Source: Rutidosis leptorrhynchoides (taxonomy: Eukaryota > Streptophyta > Magnoliopsida > Asterales > Asteraceae). From it: a stretch of 64,000 nucleotides of DNA. Positions 24,965 to 35,430 of the stretch are shown in pieces. The stretch spans positions 6,878,501 through 6,942,500 of the forward strand of contig NC_092333.1 in the NCBI RefSeq assembly GCF_046630445.1, written 5' to 3'. The position numbers were made by a program, and so were the translations under genes. Positions within the stretch are counted from its first letter, which is position 1. The number at the start of each line of letters is the position of its first letter. The notes beneath the pieces were generated by a model. It had not been told where the DNA came from. It saw only the letters and a program-made list of their open reading frames with translations, and searched no databases.

Positions 24965-25129
24965 AACAATTGTTCGTGAATTGTTGGGAATAGTCAAAGG
25001 TCAATTGAACATATGAACATAGTTCCAAAATTTTCGAGACTCAACATTACATACTTTGCTTATCGTGTCGGAAATATATAAAGATTAAGTTTAAAATTTG
25101 GTTGAAAATTCCTGGGTCGTCACAGCGTT

Positions 25130-25920
25130 TCAGATTTTGACATTAACAGCTTTGATGACCTCTTCTCCAGCGAGAACCCACCGGAGAAGACAAGTGTTGT
25201 ACCACCAACAGCTGAAACGGTTGGGGATGATCAGGGGTCTGAGTTTTTTGGAATTGATGAGTTATTCGAGGATATCGAGGAGTTTGTACCAGACACTGTT
25301 GAGAATAATAATAACTACAGCCCTAATTCCAATGATAATAATAATGTCAATAGGGTGGCTCGTGAAAATCAAAATCATGATTCGGTGTCTGCTAATATTT
25401 CGAATGAAAAAGATTTGGGTCACGATGGGCCCAATCCTCTCCTGGGCCTAGTATCAAATCTAATTGTAGCCCAGCTTGTAATCCTAATTCTCCTTTTGGG
25501 CCACAGGAAAATATACCATCCAACTCTCATGAGCCTGTGATTAAATTGGGCTGTTCAAATTGTTCTCACAACACAGACGAGAATCCAAAGAAAGGTTCCA
25601 ATTCATCAAATCAATCTTAGTCGGTTGGTACGAAATTCACAGACATATCTTGCTGTAACAATTGCTATTGGAAAAGGATGGGTAATCTTAGGGCTTCGTC
25701 TAGAATCAGACATCTTCAATCAAATGTCAGGAGGAGTGATAAGAATGTCCAAAAGAGGTGTAAATCATGTGGCTCTAAATCCAAACCTAAAGCAAAATCG
25801 TCTAGGAGGTCTGGTCCAATCGAAGGAAGCAAATCAAACTGTGGGATTGGAGACTTCGAAACTGTGAGGCAATATGGGGAACGAATTGGCTTAAAGTGGC
25901 CTTGCCACAATCCACTGTAA
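25130..25920 (+). pseudogene. LINE ORF1, 3' part, after the LTR insertion
   Basis: Resumes directly after the right target duplicate with an acidic, Asn-rich linker (FSDFDINSFDDLFSSENPPE). After a frame change it ends in a basic Cys-containing tail (KRCKSCGSKSKPKAKS) and GIGDFETVRQYGERIGLKWP, closing at 25920. The tail resembles the C-terminus of plant LINE ORF1 proteins and may help bind RNA. ORF2 starts 37 bp downstream. Confidence 0.65.
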
Positions 25921-25957
25921 GTTGTTTTTCTTCCTCTTCGTTTGTTAATCTTTTTTA

Positions 25958-28900
25958 ATGAAGATTCTTTCTTTAAATGTTCGAGGATTCGCGGTTGATG
26001 GGAAATTTGGGTGGGTAAAAAGTATTTGTTCCAAAGAAAGTCCTGATATTGCTATGTTCCAGGAAACAAAGAGTCGTCTACTTAGTGATCAATGGATTTT
26101 CTCGTTATGGGGTAACAGTCAGTGCGGGTTTATTCAAAAGGAAGCTTCGGGATATTCGGGGGGGATGTTAACTATTTGGGATAAAAGTCAGTTTGATGTC
26201 ATTAATACCGTGGGTAATGACTTCTTCTTAGCTGTTCGTGGTACATAGATCGGTTCGGGGCATGAGTCAATAATCGTCAATATTTACGGTCTCCATGATG
26301 ACAACAATAAAAAATTGATGTGGAGCTCCTTAGAATCTCTTATGAGGAACGTGGGTTCGGATTTGGCATGGCTACTTTGTGGTGATTTCAATGAGGTGCG
26401 AGATATTTCGGATAGATTAAATTGTCAGTTTAAGCAATGCCGTGCAAGAAGATTCAATGATTTTATTAGGTCAAATAATTTGATTGAAGTGCCGATTAGT
26501 GGGAGGAAATTTACGCGCATAAGTGGTGATGGTAAGAAATTCAGCAAGTTAGATCGCTTTCTTGTAACGGATAAGTTCATACAACTTTGGGACGATCTTT
26601 CAATTGTGGCGTTGGAAAGAAGCTTATCGGATCATTGTCCACTTCTAATCCGGGACAAGATTATAGATTATGGGATGAAACCTTTCAAGGTTTTGATGAA
26701 TGGTTCAACAAAGAGGGTATTGGTGATGTGATCAAGGCGGCTTGGGGCGAATTGGTTAATAGTCGAAAGAAAGATTGTATCTTTCGAAACAAGCTAAAAA
26801 ATGTTAAAAAGGCCTTGAGATCGTGGAGCTTTAATAATTATGGGAAGCTTGATGCTGAAATAAATGAATTAAAAAAGGAAGCAACTGAATGGGAAATTAA
26901 GGCTGAATCGAATAACCTCACTGACCCTGAACGGGAGGCGTGGCTAGTGTGTAGAAGGAAATGGATTGATAAAGAACGTTCCAAAGCCAATATGCTCAAA
27001 CAAAAGGCCCGTATTCGTTAGACTCTCGAGGGTGACGAAAACTCCAAATATTTTCACGCCTCAATCCGGAGAAAATACAACAAATGTAACATTCGAGGGC
27101 TTAACATCAATGGGTCGTGGAACGAAAATCCTAGAGACGTCAAACAGGCTGTTGTAGCTCATTATGAAAAGTTATTTAAAAAAAACTAATTTGAGCAGGC
27201 CGTCTTTTGGGAATTGGAACGCATCAGAGGACCTGCGTTTCGGGGTGTTATCTGAGACAGAAGCATCCGAGCTTGAAGTCGAATTTAGCGAATCATAAAT
27301 ATGGCGGGCGATTTGTGATTGTGGAGGTTCAAAGGCGCCCGGTCCTGACGGTTTCAATTTAAACTTCTACAAAAAATTTTGGGAGATTATCAAATTGGAA
27401 TTAATCGAGACAGTTAATTTATTTTGGGCTACGGGCGATCTTTCGGGCGGTTGTAATGCTTCATTCACCACTCTTGTGCCAAAGAAATTCGATCCTCTTT
27501 GCTTAAGCGACTACCGTCCGATTAGTTTAATCGGTAGCTTCTACAAAATTATTGCTAAGTTGCTCTCCAATAGGATTCGGAAGGTAGTTCCTAAACTAAT
27601 TGGATCGGAACAAAGCGCATTCATTAAAGGTAGAAACATAATCGATGGTGCACTTATTGCGAATGAATCGTGAGTTACTTAAAGTACAAAAACATTAAAA
27701 GTCTCATCTTCAAAGTCAATTTTGAAAAAGCATTTGATTGCTTAAGTTGGGATTTCTTAATGGAGATAATGGGTTTTATGGGTTTCGGGGTTAAATGGAA
27801 AAAATGGATTCTTTCATGTCTTAGTTCGGCTTCCATCTCGGTTCTTATCAACGGGTCACCTACAAACGAATTCAAACTCGAAAGAGGGGTTAGGCAAGGC
27901 GACCCGCTGTCTCCGTTCCTCTTCATCATCGCGGCCGAAGGATTAAACTTGCTCACCAAATCGGCGGTTAGAAATAAGCTATTTGTCGGGGTTGAGATTG
28001 GTCATGATAAAGTTCCTATTTCGCATTTACAATACGCGAACGACACGATTTTCTTCGGTTCTTGGAGTTTTGAAAATCTTAACAACTTAGCGAATCTCCT
28101 TAGGTGTTTCGAGCTAACTTCGGGTCTTAAGATAAATTATAACAAGAGTAGCCTATATGGGATTGGTGTTGATGATGTGGATAACATGGCTAGTCTTTTC
28201 GGGTGCAATTCGGGCTATCTTCCTTTTAATTATCTCGGTTTACCTGTCGGTGCTAAAATGCATAAATTCGATAATTGGAAAGTAGTGATTGAAAAAGTTG
28301 AAAAACGTCTCTCGGATTGGAAGGCTCGTATGGTGTCTTTTGGTGGACGCTTGACTCTCGTTCAATCGGTTCTTAATAGTTTACCATTGTATTACTTCTC
28401 GATCTTGCGTGCCCCGCCGAGTGTGATAAAAAAACTTGAGAGTGTTAGACGTAAATTCTTTTGGGGCGGGTCGGGTGGTGAGTCAAAAATCGCGTGGGTC
28501 AAATTGGATGAGGTTCTTCTTTCTTACGAGGAAGGAGGACTAAATCTTGGTTCTTTAAATCTTAAAAATCTAGCCTTGATTTGCAAGTGGTGGTGGAGGT
28601 TTAAATCCGAAACCACTTCCTTGTGGGCCAAGGTTATTTCAAGCATTTACGGGTCTTTGGGTCATCTTGGGTTGGGTGGTGAAACTTATAAATGTGCAAC
28701 TAACTGCTTATGGTGTGATATTGTAAAAGCAGGAGGTTGTTTGGATAAGTTTGGTGTCAATTTCAGGAGCTCCTTTTAGAAGAAAATTGGTGATGGCGCG
28801 AACACGTTGTTTTGGGATGACATTTGGCTTGGTGATGTTCCATTAAAAGTGCGTTTCAGCAGGCTAACAAGGTTGAAAACTGTCCCGTCAGCTACAGTGC

Positions 28901-29586
28901 AGGAGCGTGTACATTGGAATGGATCAGATTGCTCCGGAAATTGGGCCTGGTCGCGGGCTCCTACTCGCCGTTTGGAATCTGACCTGGAGCAGCTCAATAA
29001 TCTGGTTCGTGGGCTGGATTTTTCAGCCAACACTGCTGGTGATCGTTGGGTTTGGAATCTTTGTTCATCAGGTGTTTTCTCAACCAAGGCGCTTGGTGAT
29101 CTACTACTTTCCAATCTCGCGCCCCAGCCCAATAACAACATTAAAACAATGAGAAACAACTTGGTTCCGAAAAAGGTTGAAGTCTTCGTGTGGAGAGCAA
29201 AAAGAAAACGTATCCCGGTATTGTTCGAGCTTGATAAACGAGGTATCGATCTTCATTCGGTACATTGTCCATTATGTGACGATGATATTGAAAGTGTGGA
29301 TCATGCCCTCATCTTTTGTCGTCAAGCTCTCGATGTTTGGACCAAAGTGTACAATTGGTGGGGTATTAATGGTGTTTCAAATCTAAGCGTTGGAGAGATT
29401 TTTTGCGGTAACTCTCCACAAACCATGTCGGCTTTTGGTGCGAAGTTATGGCAAGCGGTGGAATGGACGTGCGGCTACCTCATTTGGAAAAACCGAAATC
29501 AAAAAGTATTCGAAAACAAGTGTTGGAATCCACCAGTTGCATTAAACGAAATTCAAGTGAAGAGTTACGAATGGATCGTGAATTGA
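25958..29586 (+). pseudogene. LINE ORF2: APE endonuclease, reverse transcriptase, zf-RVT
   Basis: The start MKILSLNVRGF opens the AP-like endonuclease, with QETK, CGDFNEVRD, KLDRFL and LSDHCPL as catalytic-site motifs (25958-26660). Reverse transcriptase spans about 27330-28500, with KAPGPDGF, LVPKK, SDYRPISLIGSFYKI, SAFIKGRNI and RQGDPLSPFLF. The C-terminal zf-RVT region has VPKKVEVFVWRA and CPLCDDDIESVDH (29160-29310). In frame there are stops at 26246, 27019, 27296 and 28777, and frame changes near 26690, 27187 and 27668. Both catalytic blocks are hit: motif A reads NFEKAFD for the usual DFEKAFD, and motif C reads YANDT for YADDT. The encoded RT would therefore be inactive even without the stops. 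Confidence 0.9.
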
Positions 29587-29797
29587 TGCAAGTCGAGAGT
29601 CATTGATTGGCATAATTGGCTAAATAATCCTCAAGTTTTCTTATCCTAGCAAGTTGACTATAGTTACCGTCTTAGCAACTTGTTTAGTTGTTAGGTCTTG
29701 AGTGATTGTGCGATGTAATACTCTAAACTCTTTGTAATTATTTCCTAGTATAATACAGTTGCTTTTCAAAAAAAAAAAAAAAAAAAACATTTATATG

Positions 29798-30140
29798 CTT
29801 TATTTATAAAAATTAAAAATTTAGATCGTTTGGCCTTCATTTTCTTGTGACGCCAACATCATTACTTCCGTCACCCCATTTATATATTTTAATGACTTTA
29901 GTAAACCTCATTTTCTTGTGCGTATCGATGATGAATCAAGTATAACATTCCCTGACTGTTTGACTAATATTTTTGAAGTGTCAAACCAATTTTCTTTTAG
30001 TGACTTTGACTTTTATAACCTGATATACAAACATAAACCACAACCTTAAATCTTTTTATGGACACAATATTTCTATCCTATTTTATCTCAATCAGCTCCA
30101 AAATTTCTTCAAACTCTCTTAAATCATCAATATCACATCA
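29798..30140 (+). other. Upstream region of the kinase gene
   Basis: About 340 bp between the LINE target duplicate and the kinase start codon. It is AT-rich with no coding signal and presumably holds the core promoter and 5' UTR. TTATAAC at about 30016 is a possible TATA element but not decisive. The LINE therefore sits at the upstream edge of the promoter. Confidence 0.4.
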
Positions 30141-32552
30141 ATGGTGTTTATCCTATTATTATCCTTTTCTCTTATCATTTCTCTGTCATCTGGTGCTGAC
30201 ACCATCACTGCAAATCAATCCATATCTGGTGATCAAACAATTAGTTCAAAAAATGGTAACTTTGAATTGGGATTTTTCAAAGCAGGTAATTCATCAAACT
30301 ATTATATTGGTATATGGTATAAAAAGGTATCCACAAAAACTGTTCCATGGGTAGCTAATAGAAAAACCCCTGTTTTGGATAAATTCAATTCAGAACTGTT
30401 AATTCAAGATGGAAATCTAGTGTTACTAAATGAGTCAAAGTTACCCATTTGGTCAACAGGAGTCAATTCCTCAAAGTCAAATTCTGTAGTTGCTGTTCTT
30501 AATGATGATGGTAACTTAGTTTTAAGAAATAATGGGTCAAATTCAAATGAATATATTTGGCGAAGTTTTGATTTTCCTGCTGATACTTGGTTACCTGGTG
30601 CTAAAATTGCTTATAATAATAAAACTGGATATAAACAGCTTTTAACTTCATGGAAAAGTGCTGAAGATCCTGCAGAAGGATTGTTTTCTTTAGAGCTTGA
30701 TCCAATTGAGGCAAAATATATTATTAAATGGAATAAAACTACTCAGTATTGGAGTAGTGGATCTTGGAATGAAAAAGAAAAGATTTTTGAATTAGTACCT
30801 GAAATGAGGTTGAATTATATCTATAACTTTAGTTATATCTCGAATGAAAACGAGAGTTATTTCACTTATTCATTGTATAATCCAACGATAATATCAAGAT
30901 TTGTGATGGATATTTCTGGTCAAATTAAGCAACTTTCATGGTTAGATGCTTCACAACAATGGAATTTGTTTTGGTCTCAACCAAGACAACAATGTGAGGT
31001 TTATAATTATTGTGGTGCTTTTGGTTCGTGTAGACAATCTGTATTACCGTTTTGCAATTGTTTGACTGGTTTTGAGCCTGGATCACAAACTAACTGGGAT
31101 CTGGGTGATTACTCCGGTGGTTGTGTGAGAAAAACCGATTTGCAGTGTGGCAGAACAAGTGAAAAATATTCGTTTCTCCCCATTTCATCGTTGAAGTCAA
31201 GAAAGCCTCCGAATTCGACTGCTTCATCTGTTGGAAGCTCTCGAGAATGCGAGAGTTCATGTTTAAATAACTGTTCCTGTAACGCTTACTCTTACGATAG
31301 CAATGGTTGTTCGATCTGGGGTGCAGAACTTTTAGGTCTTATAGACGATAATAGCAATGAGGTGACGATACATGTCAAAGTTTCTTCAAAAGATCTTCCT
31401 AGCAAAAAAGAGAATAATGGAGTTATTATTGGTGCGGTTGTTGGTTCAGTTGTCGGTGTGTTCATACTTGTGGGTTTGGTTTGGTTTCTGGTATGTCGAA
31501 AACAGAGGAAATCGGTTGGCAAAACAACAGTTGAAGGGTCGTTGGTGTCGTTTGTTTATAGAGATCTACAAATTGCTACCAAGAATTTTTCCGATAAATT
31601 AGGAGGAGGTGGGTTTGGTTCGGTTTTCAAGGGTACGTTGCCCGATTCTAGTATTATTGCGGTTAAGAGACTCGAAGGTGTTAGTCAAGGTGAAAAGCAG
31701 TTTCGAGCGGAAGTAAGCACAATTGGGACAATTCAACACGTGAATCTTGTACGTCTACGTGGATTTTGTTCGGATGATAATAGTAAGTTATTAGTTTATG
31801 ATTACATGCCGAATGGGTCACTAGACGCGCATCTTTTTAGCACCGAGAAGCTTCTAGACTGGAAAACAAGGTATCAGATTGTCCTAGGAACAGCACGAGG
31901 GTTAGTTTATCTTCACGAAAAATGTCGTGATTGTATCATTCATTGTGATATAAAGCCAGAAAACATTCTTTTAGACGGTGAGTTTTGTCCAAAAGTTGCG
32001 GATTTTGGTCTTGCAAAGCTTATTGGTCGGGATTTTAGTAGGGTTTTGACGACGATGAGGGGAACTAGAGGATATCTAGCACCCGAATGGTTATCTGGAA
32101 TAGCTATCACAAGTAAAGCGGATGTTTATAGCTACGGGATGATGATTTTTGAGTTCATAAGTGGTAAACGAAACACAGAACAATCACAAGAAGGGAAAAT
32201 TACATTTTTCCCTATGCAAGCTGCGAATGTCATAATTAGGGGTGATGATATTCTTAGCGTTTTAGACCCAAGATTAAACGGGGAAGCGAATGTTGAAGAA
32301 GTTTCGAAATTATGTAAAGTTGCTTGTTGGTGTATACAAGATGATGAACATAGTCGGCCTGCGATGAGTCATGTTGAACAGATTCTTGATGGTGTGTTGG
32401 ATGTTAACATGCCTCCTATGCCAAGATCGCTTAAGCTATTTGCTGATAACGATGATCATGTTTTGTTTTACGTTGAGTCCTCGTCGAGCCAAACTTCACA
32501 AACTCAAAGTAATCCTTCGAGTGGCGGTTCTCGGTCAACGAGCACAAATTGA
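30141..32552 (+). CDS. G-type lectin S-receptor-like serine/threonine-protein kinase
   Basis: An intact single-exon ORF of 803 residues, the usual size for this family (At2g19130-like group). Order: signal peptide 1-19; bulb-type lectin domain about 22-150 (WVANRKTPV at 70-78, GNLVL at 91-95 and 124-128); S-locus glycoprotein region about 190-300; Cys-rich EGF/PAN-like region about 285-415 (CESSCLNNCSCNAYSY); transmembrane helix 428-452; cytosolic kinase about 485-760. Kinase motifs are GGGGFGSV at 488-495, the ATP-binding Lys509, HCDIKPEN 601-608, DFG 621-623 and APE 647-649. Cys replaces Arg before the catalytic Asp603, so this is a non-RD kinase, a class often linked to immune receptors. 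The Ser/Thr-rich tail may be phosphorylated. Role by family: plasma-membrane receptor in defence or stress; the ligand is unknown. No break is seen. Confidence 0.95.
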   Translation: MVFILLLSFSLIISLSSGADTITANQSISGDQTISSKNGNFELGFFKAGNSSNYYIGIWYKKVSTKTVPWVANRKTPVLDKFNSELLIQDGNLVLLNESKLPIWSTGVNSSKSNSVVAVLNDDGNLVLRNNGSNSNEYIWRSFDFPADTWLPGAKIAYNNKTGYKQLLTSWKSAEDPAEGLFSLELDPIEAKYIIKWNKTTQYWSSGSWNEKEKIFELVPEMRLNYIYNFSYISNENESYFTYSLYNPTIISRFVMDISGQIKQLSWLDASQQWNLFWSQPRQQCEVYNYCGAFGSCRQSVLPFCNCLTGFEPGSQTNWDLGDYSGGCVRKTDLQCGRTSEKYSFLPISSLKSRKPPNSTASSVGSSRECESSCLNNCSCNAYSYDSNGCSIWGAELLGLIDDNSNEVTIHVKVSSKDLPSKKENNGVIIGAVVGSVVGVFILVGLVWFLVCRKQRKSVGKTTVEGSLVSFVYRDLQIATKNFSDKLGGGGFGSVFKGTLPDSSIIAVKRLEGVSQGEKQFRAEVSTIGTIQHVNLVRLRGFCSDDNSKLLVYDYMPNGSLDAHLFSTEKLLDWKTRYQIVLGTARGLVYLHEKCRDCIIHCDIKPENILLDGEFCPKVADFGLAKLIGRDFSRVLTTMRGTRGYLAPEWLSGIAITSKADVYSYGMMIFEFISGKRNTEQSQEGKITFFPMQAANVIIRGDDILSVLDPRLNGEANVEEVSKLCKVACWCIQDDEHSRPAMSHVEQILDGVLDVNMPPMPRSLKLFADNDDHVLFYVESSSSQTSQTQSNPSSGGSRSTSTN

Positions 32553-32813
32553 TCATGAGCACAAAAACATGTAGTCATGTTGGTGTTTTTACTTTTTAGT
32601 GCATATATATATGGATTAAATATAGAATTGAATATGATTCTAGTAATCAAATGAACGTAGATGAAGATGCAGGCCGGGATGGTTATTGTATGTATATTGT
32701 ACAAGGGTATGAACTGTAATGCTACTCAAGTAAATTGAATGTTAGTTAAAGTATTAGAATGTTAGATGCGAGTTTGTTGGTTAATACTTTAACAATTAAC
32801 TAATATTGAATAA
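32553..32813 (+). other. 3' flank of the kinase gene
   Basis: Presumed 3' UTR and short intergenic stretch, AT-rich, without coding signal. It ends at the terminus of a Helitron-like repeat. Confidence 0.4.
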
Positions 32814-33400
32814 CTAGTTATTGAACCCTCGCTTCGCGTCGGGGGTTCGATTTTTAATGTATTTTATTGCGTTTAGTAAAATTATTTGTGGCTAACGATG
32901 ATGTCGTTGAAGCGCAACTCGAGTCGAACTAAAAGGTATAACCCGTGAGAGATTTAAATGTTATTTTAAATTAACAATATATGTGCATCTCCGCATTTCG
33001 CTATGGAATTGTCGACTTTTAAAAATTTAACGCAAAATCAACGTGTATGAAAAGTACCCCAAATATTTAGCGTTTTTTAAAAAGCGTCCGTTTTGCGTAT
33101 AGCTAGTGACATTGTGTTCCTAAAATTATTTCGAGTTTAACGATGGTGTCGGAAAAATTTAACTCGTTGCGAGCTAGAAGATATGACCCGTTGAATATTT
33201 GGGTGGAGTTTATTTAAGATTTTGTATGAAAATAGTTATTTGACACTGTACCCCCTGTTTGGGGGATCGATTTGAATTTTTCAAAAAATTGTGGGGGCCT
33301 TTGTTGATAAAATGAAATTTAGTGAAAATTAAAAAAAAAAAAAAAAAAAAAAAGTGAAAAGTCGAAAATGCTCCTGGAACTATTCATAACTTTTGTCTAT
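32814..33400 (-). mobile_element. Helitron-like non-autonomous repeat, copy 1
   Basis: On the minus strand the end reads a GC-rich hairpin (GAACCCCCGACGCG / CGAGGGTTC), a few A/T-rich bases, then CTAG followed by T. This is the Helitron 3' end signature (hairpin about 10 bases before CTRR, insertion next to T). About 540 bp match copy 2 at 34410-34990. The 5' TC end was not located, so the far boundary is approximate. No Rep/helicase is present. Confidence 0.45.
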
Positions 33401-34404
33401 TAGTTAATATGTAAATAATTGAATAATTCTTCCGTACAAATCTTACTACTTTTGTATGCAACTTCAGCTTAATATGTGTTTGTAGTATGTTAGCACAATA
33501 GCATGCAAATAATAAGTTATGTTAAAATAAATGTTAAATCTTAAGCCTGAAGTATTTTTTATCACACTCTTATTGCATGATTAGTGTTTTGTAGGTTAAT
33601 ATTGAATTATTGATGGTTGATAAAAAGGATTGGTGCTACATTCTTTTGGAGACTAGAGGGCTATTTTGACAATTTATAATACTTGGGAGCTCAAGGTGTT
33701 CTGTTGAAACTTCTTAGAGGGTTCCTATTGACATTCTTTAATTTATATAACCCTGTTTAGGGTTAGAGTTAGAGAGGTTAACACACGCGCGATTATTATC
33801 ATCTTATTCATTCTCCGATTTTAGGCGATTCTAGGGTTTTCATACAATTTCATCATCTTGTTGATCTTGTGATCTGTTTCAATTAGTGCTTCTATCTCTA
33901 ATCATATTGTTAGAGATTGTGATTTGAGTGTGATGTTCTTATCTCTGGTTCTTCGATTGTAACTTACAGTATTTTCTGGCGATTTATTAATTTTGGTACT
34001 CTGTTGGTTGTATTCTGGTTAGATTAATTGTTTCTGACTGGTCAAAAGTTAAAACTTAATCTTATATCTTATAGACTAATTAATAAACATTCATAATTAA
34101 TTGATACCTAATTGGGTAGACTACCGATTTTTTAAACATTATTCATTTTTATTGAAGCTGGCAATATAGAAACGAAGCTAAAATTAACTCATTAATTAGT
34201 CCAAGACAAAATTGTGTCGTTGGTCCCTAACTTTATCTCAAACAATGCAAGTAATTTTTATCATATATATATTTTTTGACTTCGTTAACTTTCATTTATC
34301 ATTTTTGTAACACGGATGACTTTGAAGTTAACCAGTGTTAATATTTTTCGTTAAATATTAAAGAAATTGCGAACGTAGGATATTTTTTTTTCAATTTGTC
34401 TCAA
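33401..34404. other. Spacer between two Helitron-like copies
   Basis: No gene recognised. A TATA-like TTTATATAA near 33740, followed by a leader-like tract (to about 33960), resembles the promoter part of a small LTR or a gene 5' end, but no partner was found. Confidence 0.25.
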
Positions 34405-34990
34405 TAGCTTACGAACCCTCGCTTCGCGGCGGGGGTTCGGTTTTCAATTTATTTTATTGCGTTTAGTTTGTAAAATTATTTCGTGGCTAACGATGATGTC
34501 GTTGAAGCGCAACTCAAGTCGAACTAAAAGGTATAATCCGTGAAAGATTTAAATGTTATTTTAAATTAACAATATATGTGAATCTCCGTGTTTCGCTATG
34601 GAATTGTCGACTTTTAAAAATTTAACGCAAAATAAACGTGTATGAAAAATATCTCAAATATTTAGCTTTTTTAAAAAACGTTCGTTTTGCGTATAGTTAG
34701 TGAAATTGTGTTCCTAAAATTATTTCGAGTTTAACGATGGTGCCGGAAAAATTTAACTCGTTGCGAGCGAGAAGATATGACCCGTTGAGTATTTGGGTGA
34801 AGTTTATTTAAGATTTTTTATGAAAATAGGTGTTTGACACTTTAACCCCTGTGGGGGGGTCGATTTTAATTTTTGGAAATAGCGTGAGGTGTTTTTTGGA
34901 AAATTTTTAAAAAAAGGGAAAAGAGGAAAAAAAAAATAAATTAAAGGACGAAAACGCGCCTGGTGCTCTTAGTAAGTTTTGTCTAATAGT
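34405..34990 (-). mobile_element. Helitron-like non-autonomous repeat, copy 2
   Basis: A direct repeat of copy 1, roughly 85-90% alike by eye, with the same GC-rich hairpin (CCCTCGCTTCGCGGCGGGGG on the plus strand). Its terminal CTRR is not clear, so this end has decayed or the family assignment is wrong. Confidence 0.4.
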
Positions 34991-35214
34991 TAATATAATA
35001 TGATAATTCCTCCTTGTCTTCCCCTCATCTTCAACAAACTAATTCTAACAAATTGTTCAGTTCAACGGTAAAACTACTAGTTTGCTTACTAATAAAAAAT
35101 ATAAAAATTCAGTTCAACAGTAATACTACTAGTTTGCTTACTTTTAAAGCAGAATCAAAATCAAAACTATAAAAAGCATTCCGAAATCATCTTATGATGT
35201 AGCCTTTTCTCATC

Positions 35215-35430
35215 AAACCCTAAACCCTTCATCAAAATATTTCTCGCCCTTTCATAACCGGCGAAATCATATACTCTAGACCTCTGTCATCGAAACCCTA
35301 CACCCTCCGTCAAAATATTTTTTAGCCCTTTCATCACCGGCGAAATCATATACTGTAGACCTCTGTCAATACTGTCATCGAAACCCAAAACCCTCCATCA
35401 AAATATGTCGCGCCCTTTCTACTCTCGTTT
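35215..35430 (+). repeat. Tandem repeat of about 80 bp in a leader-like region
   Basis: Two full units and one partial (about 35216-35292, 35293-35380, 35381-35427). Each starts with AAACCCTA or AAACCCAA, continues TCAAAATAT and then CGCCCTTTC or AGCCCTTTC. The last unit contains ATGTCGCGCCC, which could be a start codon. Local duplication of a 5' leader is the simplest reading. Confidence 0.65.

Larger units (their letters stand above)
21594..25124 (-). mobile_element. Solo LTR of the LARD group, inserted in LINE ORF1
   Basis: On the minus strand it reads TGTGACGACCC...GGGTCATGAAA, 3531 bp, flanked by GCGTT at 21589-21593 and 25125-25129. No internal region is attached, so it is a solo LTR, presumably left by recombination between two LTRs. 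It carries the family modules in reverse: GAGAATACATGCGC (about 22325-22385), the hairpin block (about 21893-21945), a TA tract (22504-22545), a tRNA-like module and a long TA array (24905-24962). It is younger than the LINE. Confidence 0.9.
20327..29786 (+). mobile_element. Full-length L1-type LINE, split by a solo LTR
   Basis: The element begins after AACATTTATATG (20315-20326) and ends in a poly-A tail of about 18 As, followed by ACATTTATATG at 29787-29797. That is an 11-12 bp target duplication, which marks both true ends. Without the inserted LTR and its duplicated target it is about 5.92 kb, normal for a plant L1. Order: 5' leader, ORF1 with an RRM, ORF2 with APE endonuclease, reverse transcriptase and a zf-RVT region, 3' UTR (29587-29768), poly-A. 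Several stops and frameshifts in both ORFs make it inactive. Confidence 0.93.

Noticed and set aside
25716-25910. Minus-strand ORF opposite the LINE ORF1 tail
   Set aside because: Shadow of the coding strand; no domain.
31292-31522. Minus-strand ORF inside the kinase gene
   Set aside because: Shadow of the transmembrane and juxtamembrane coding region.
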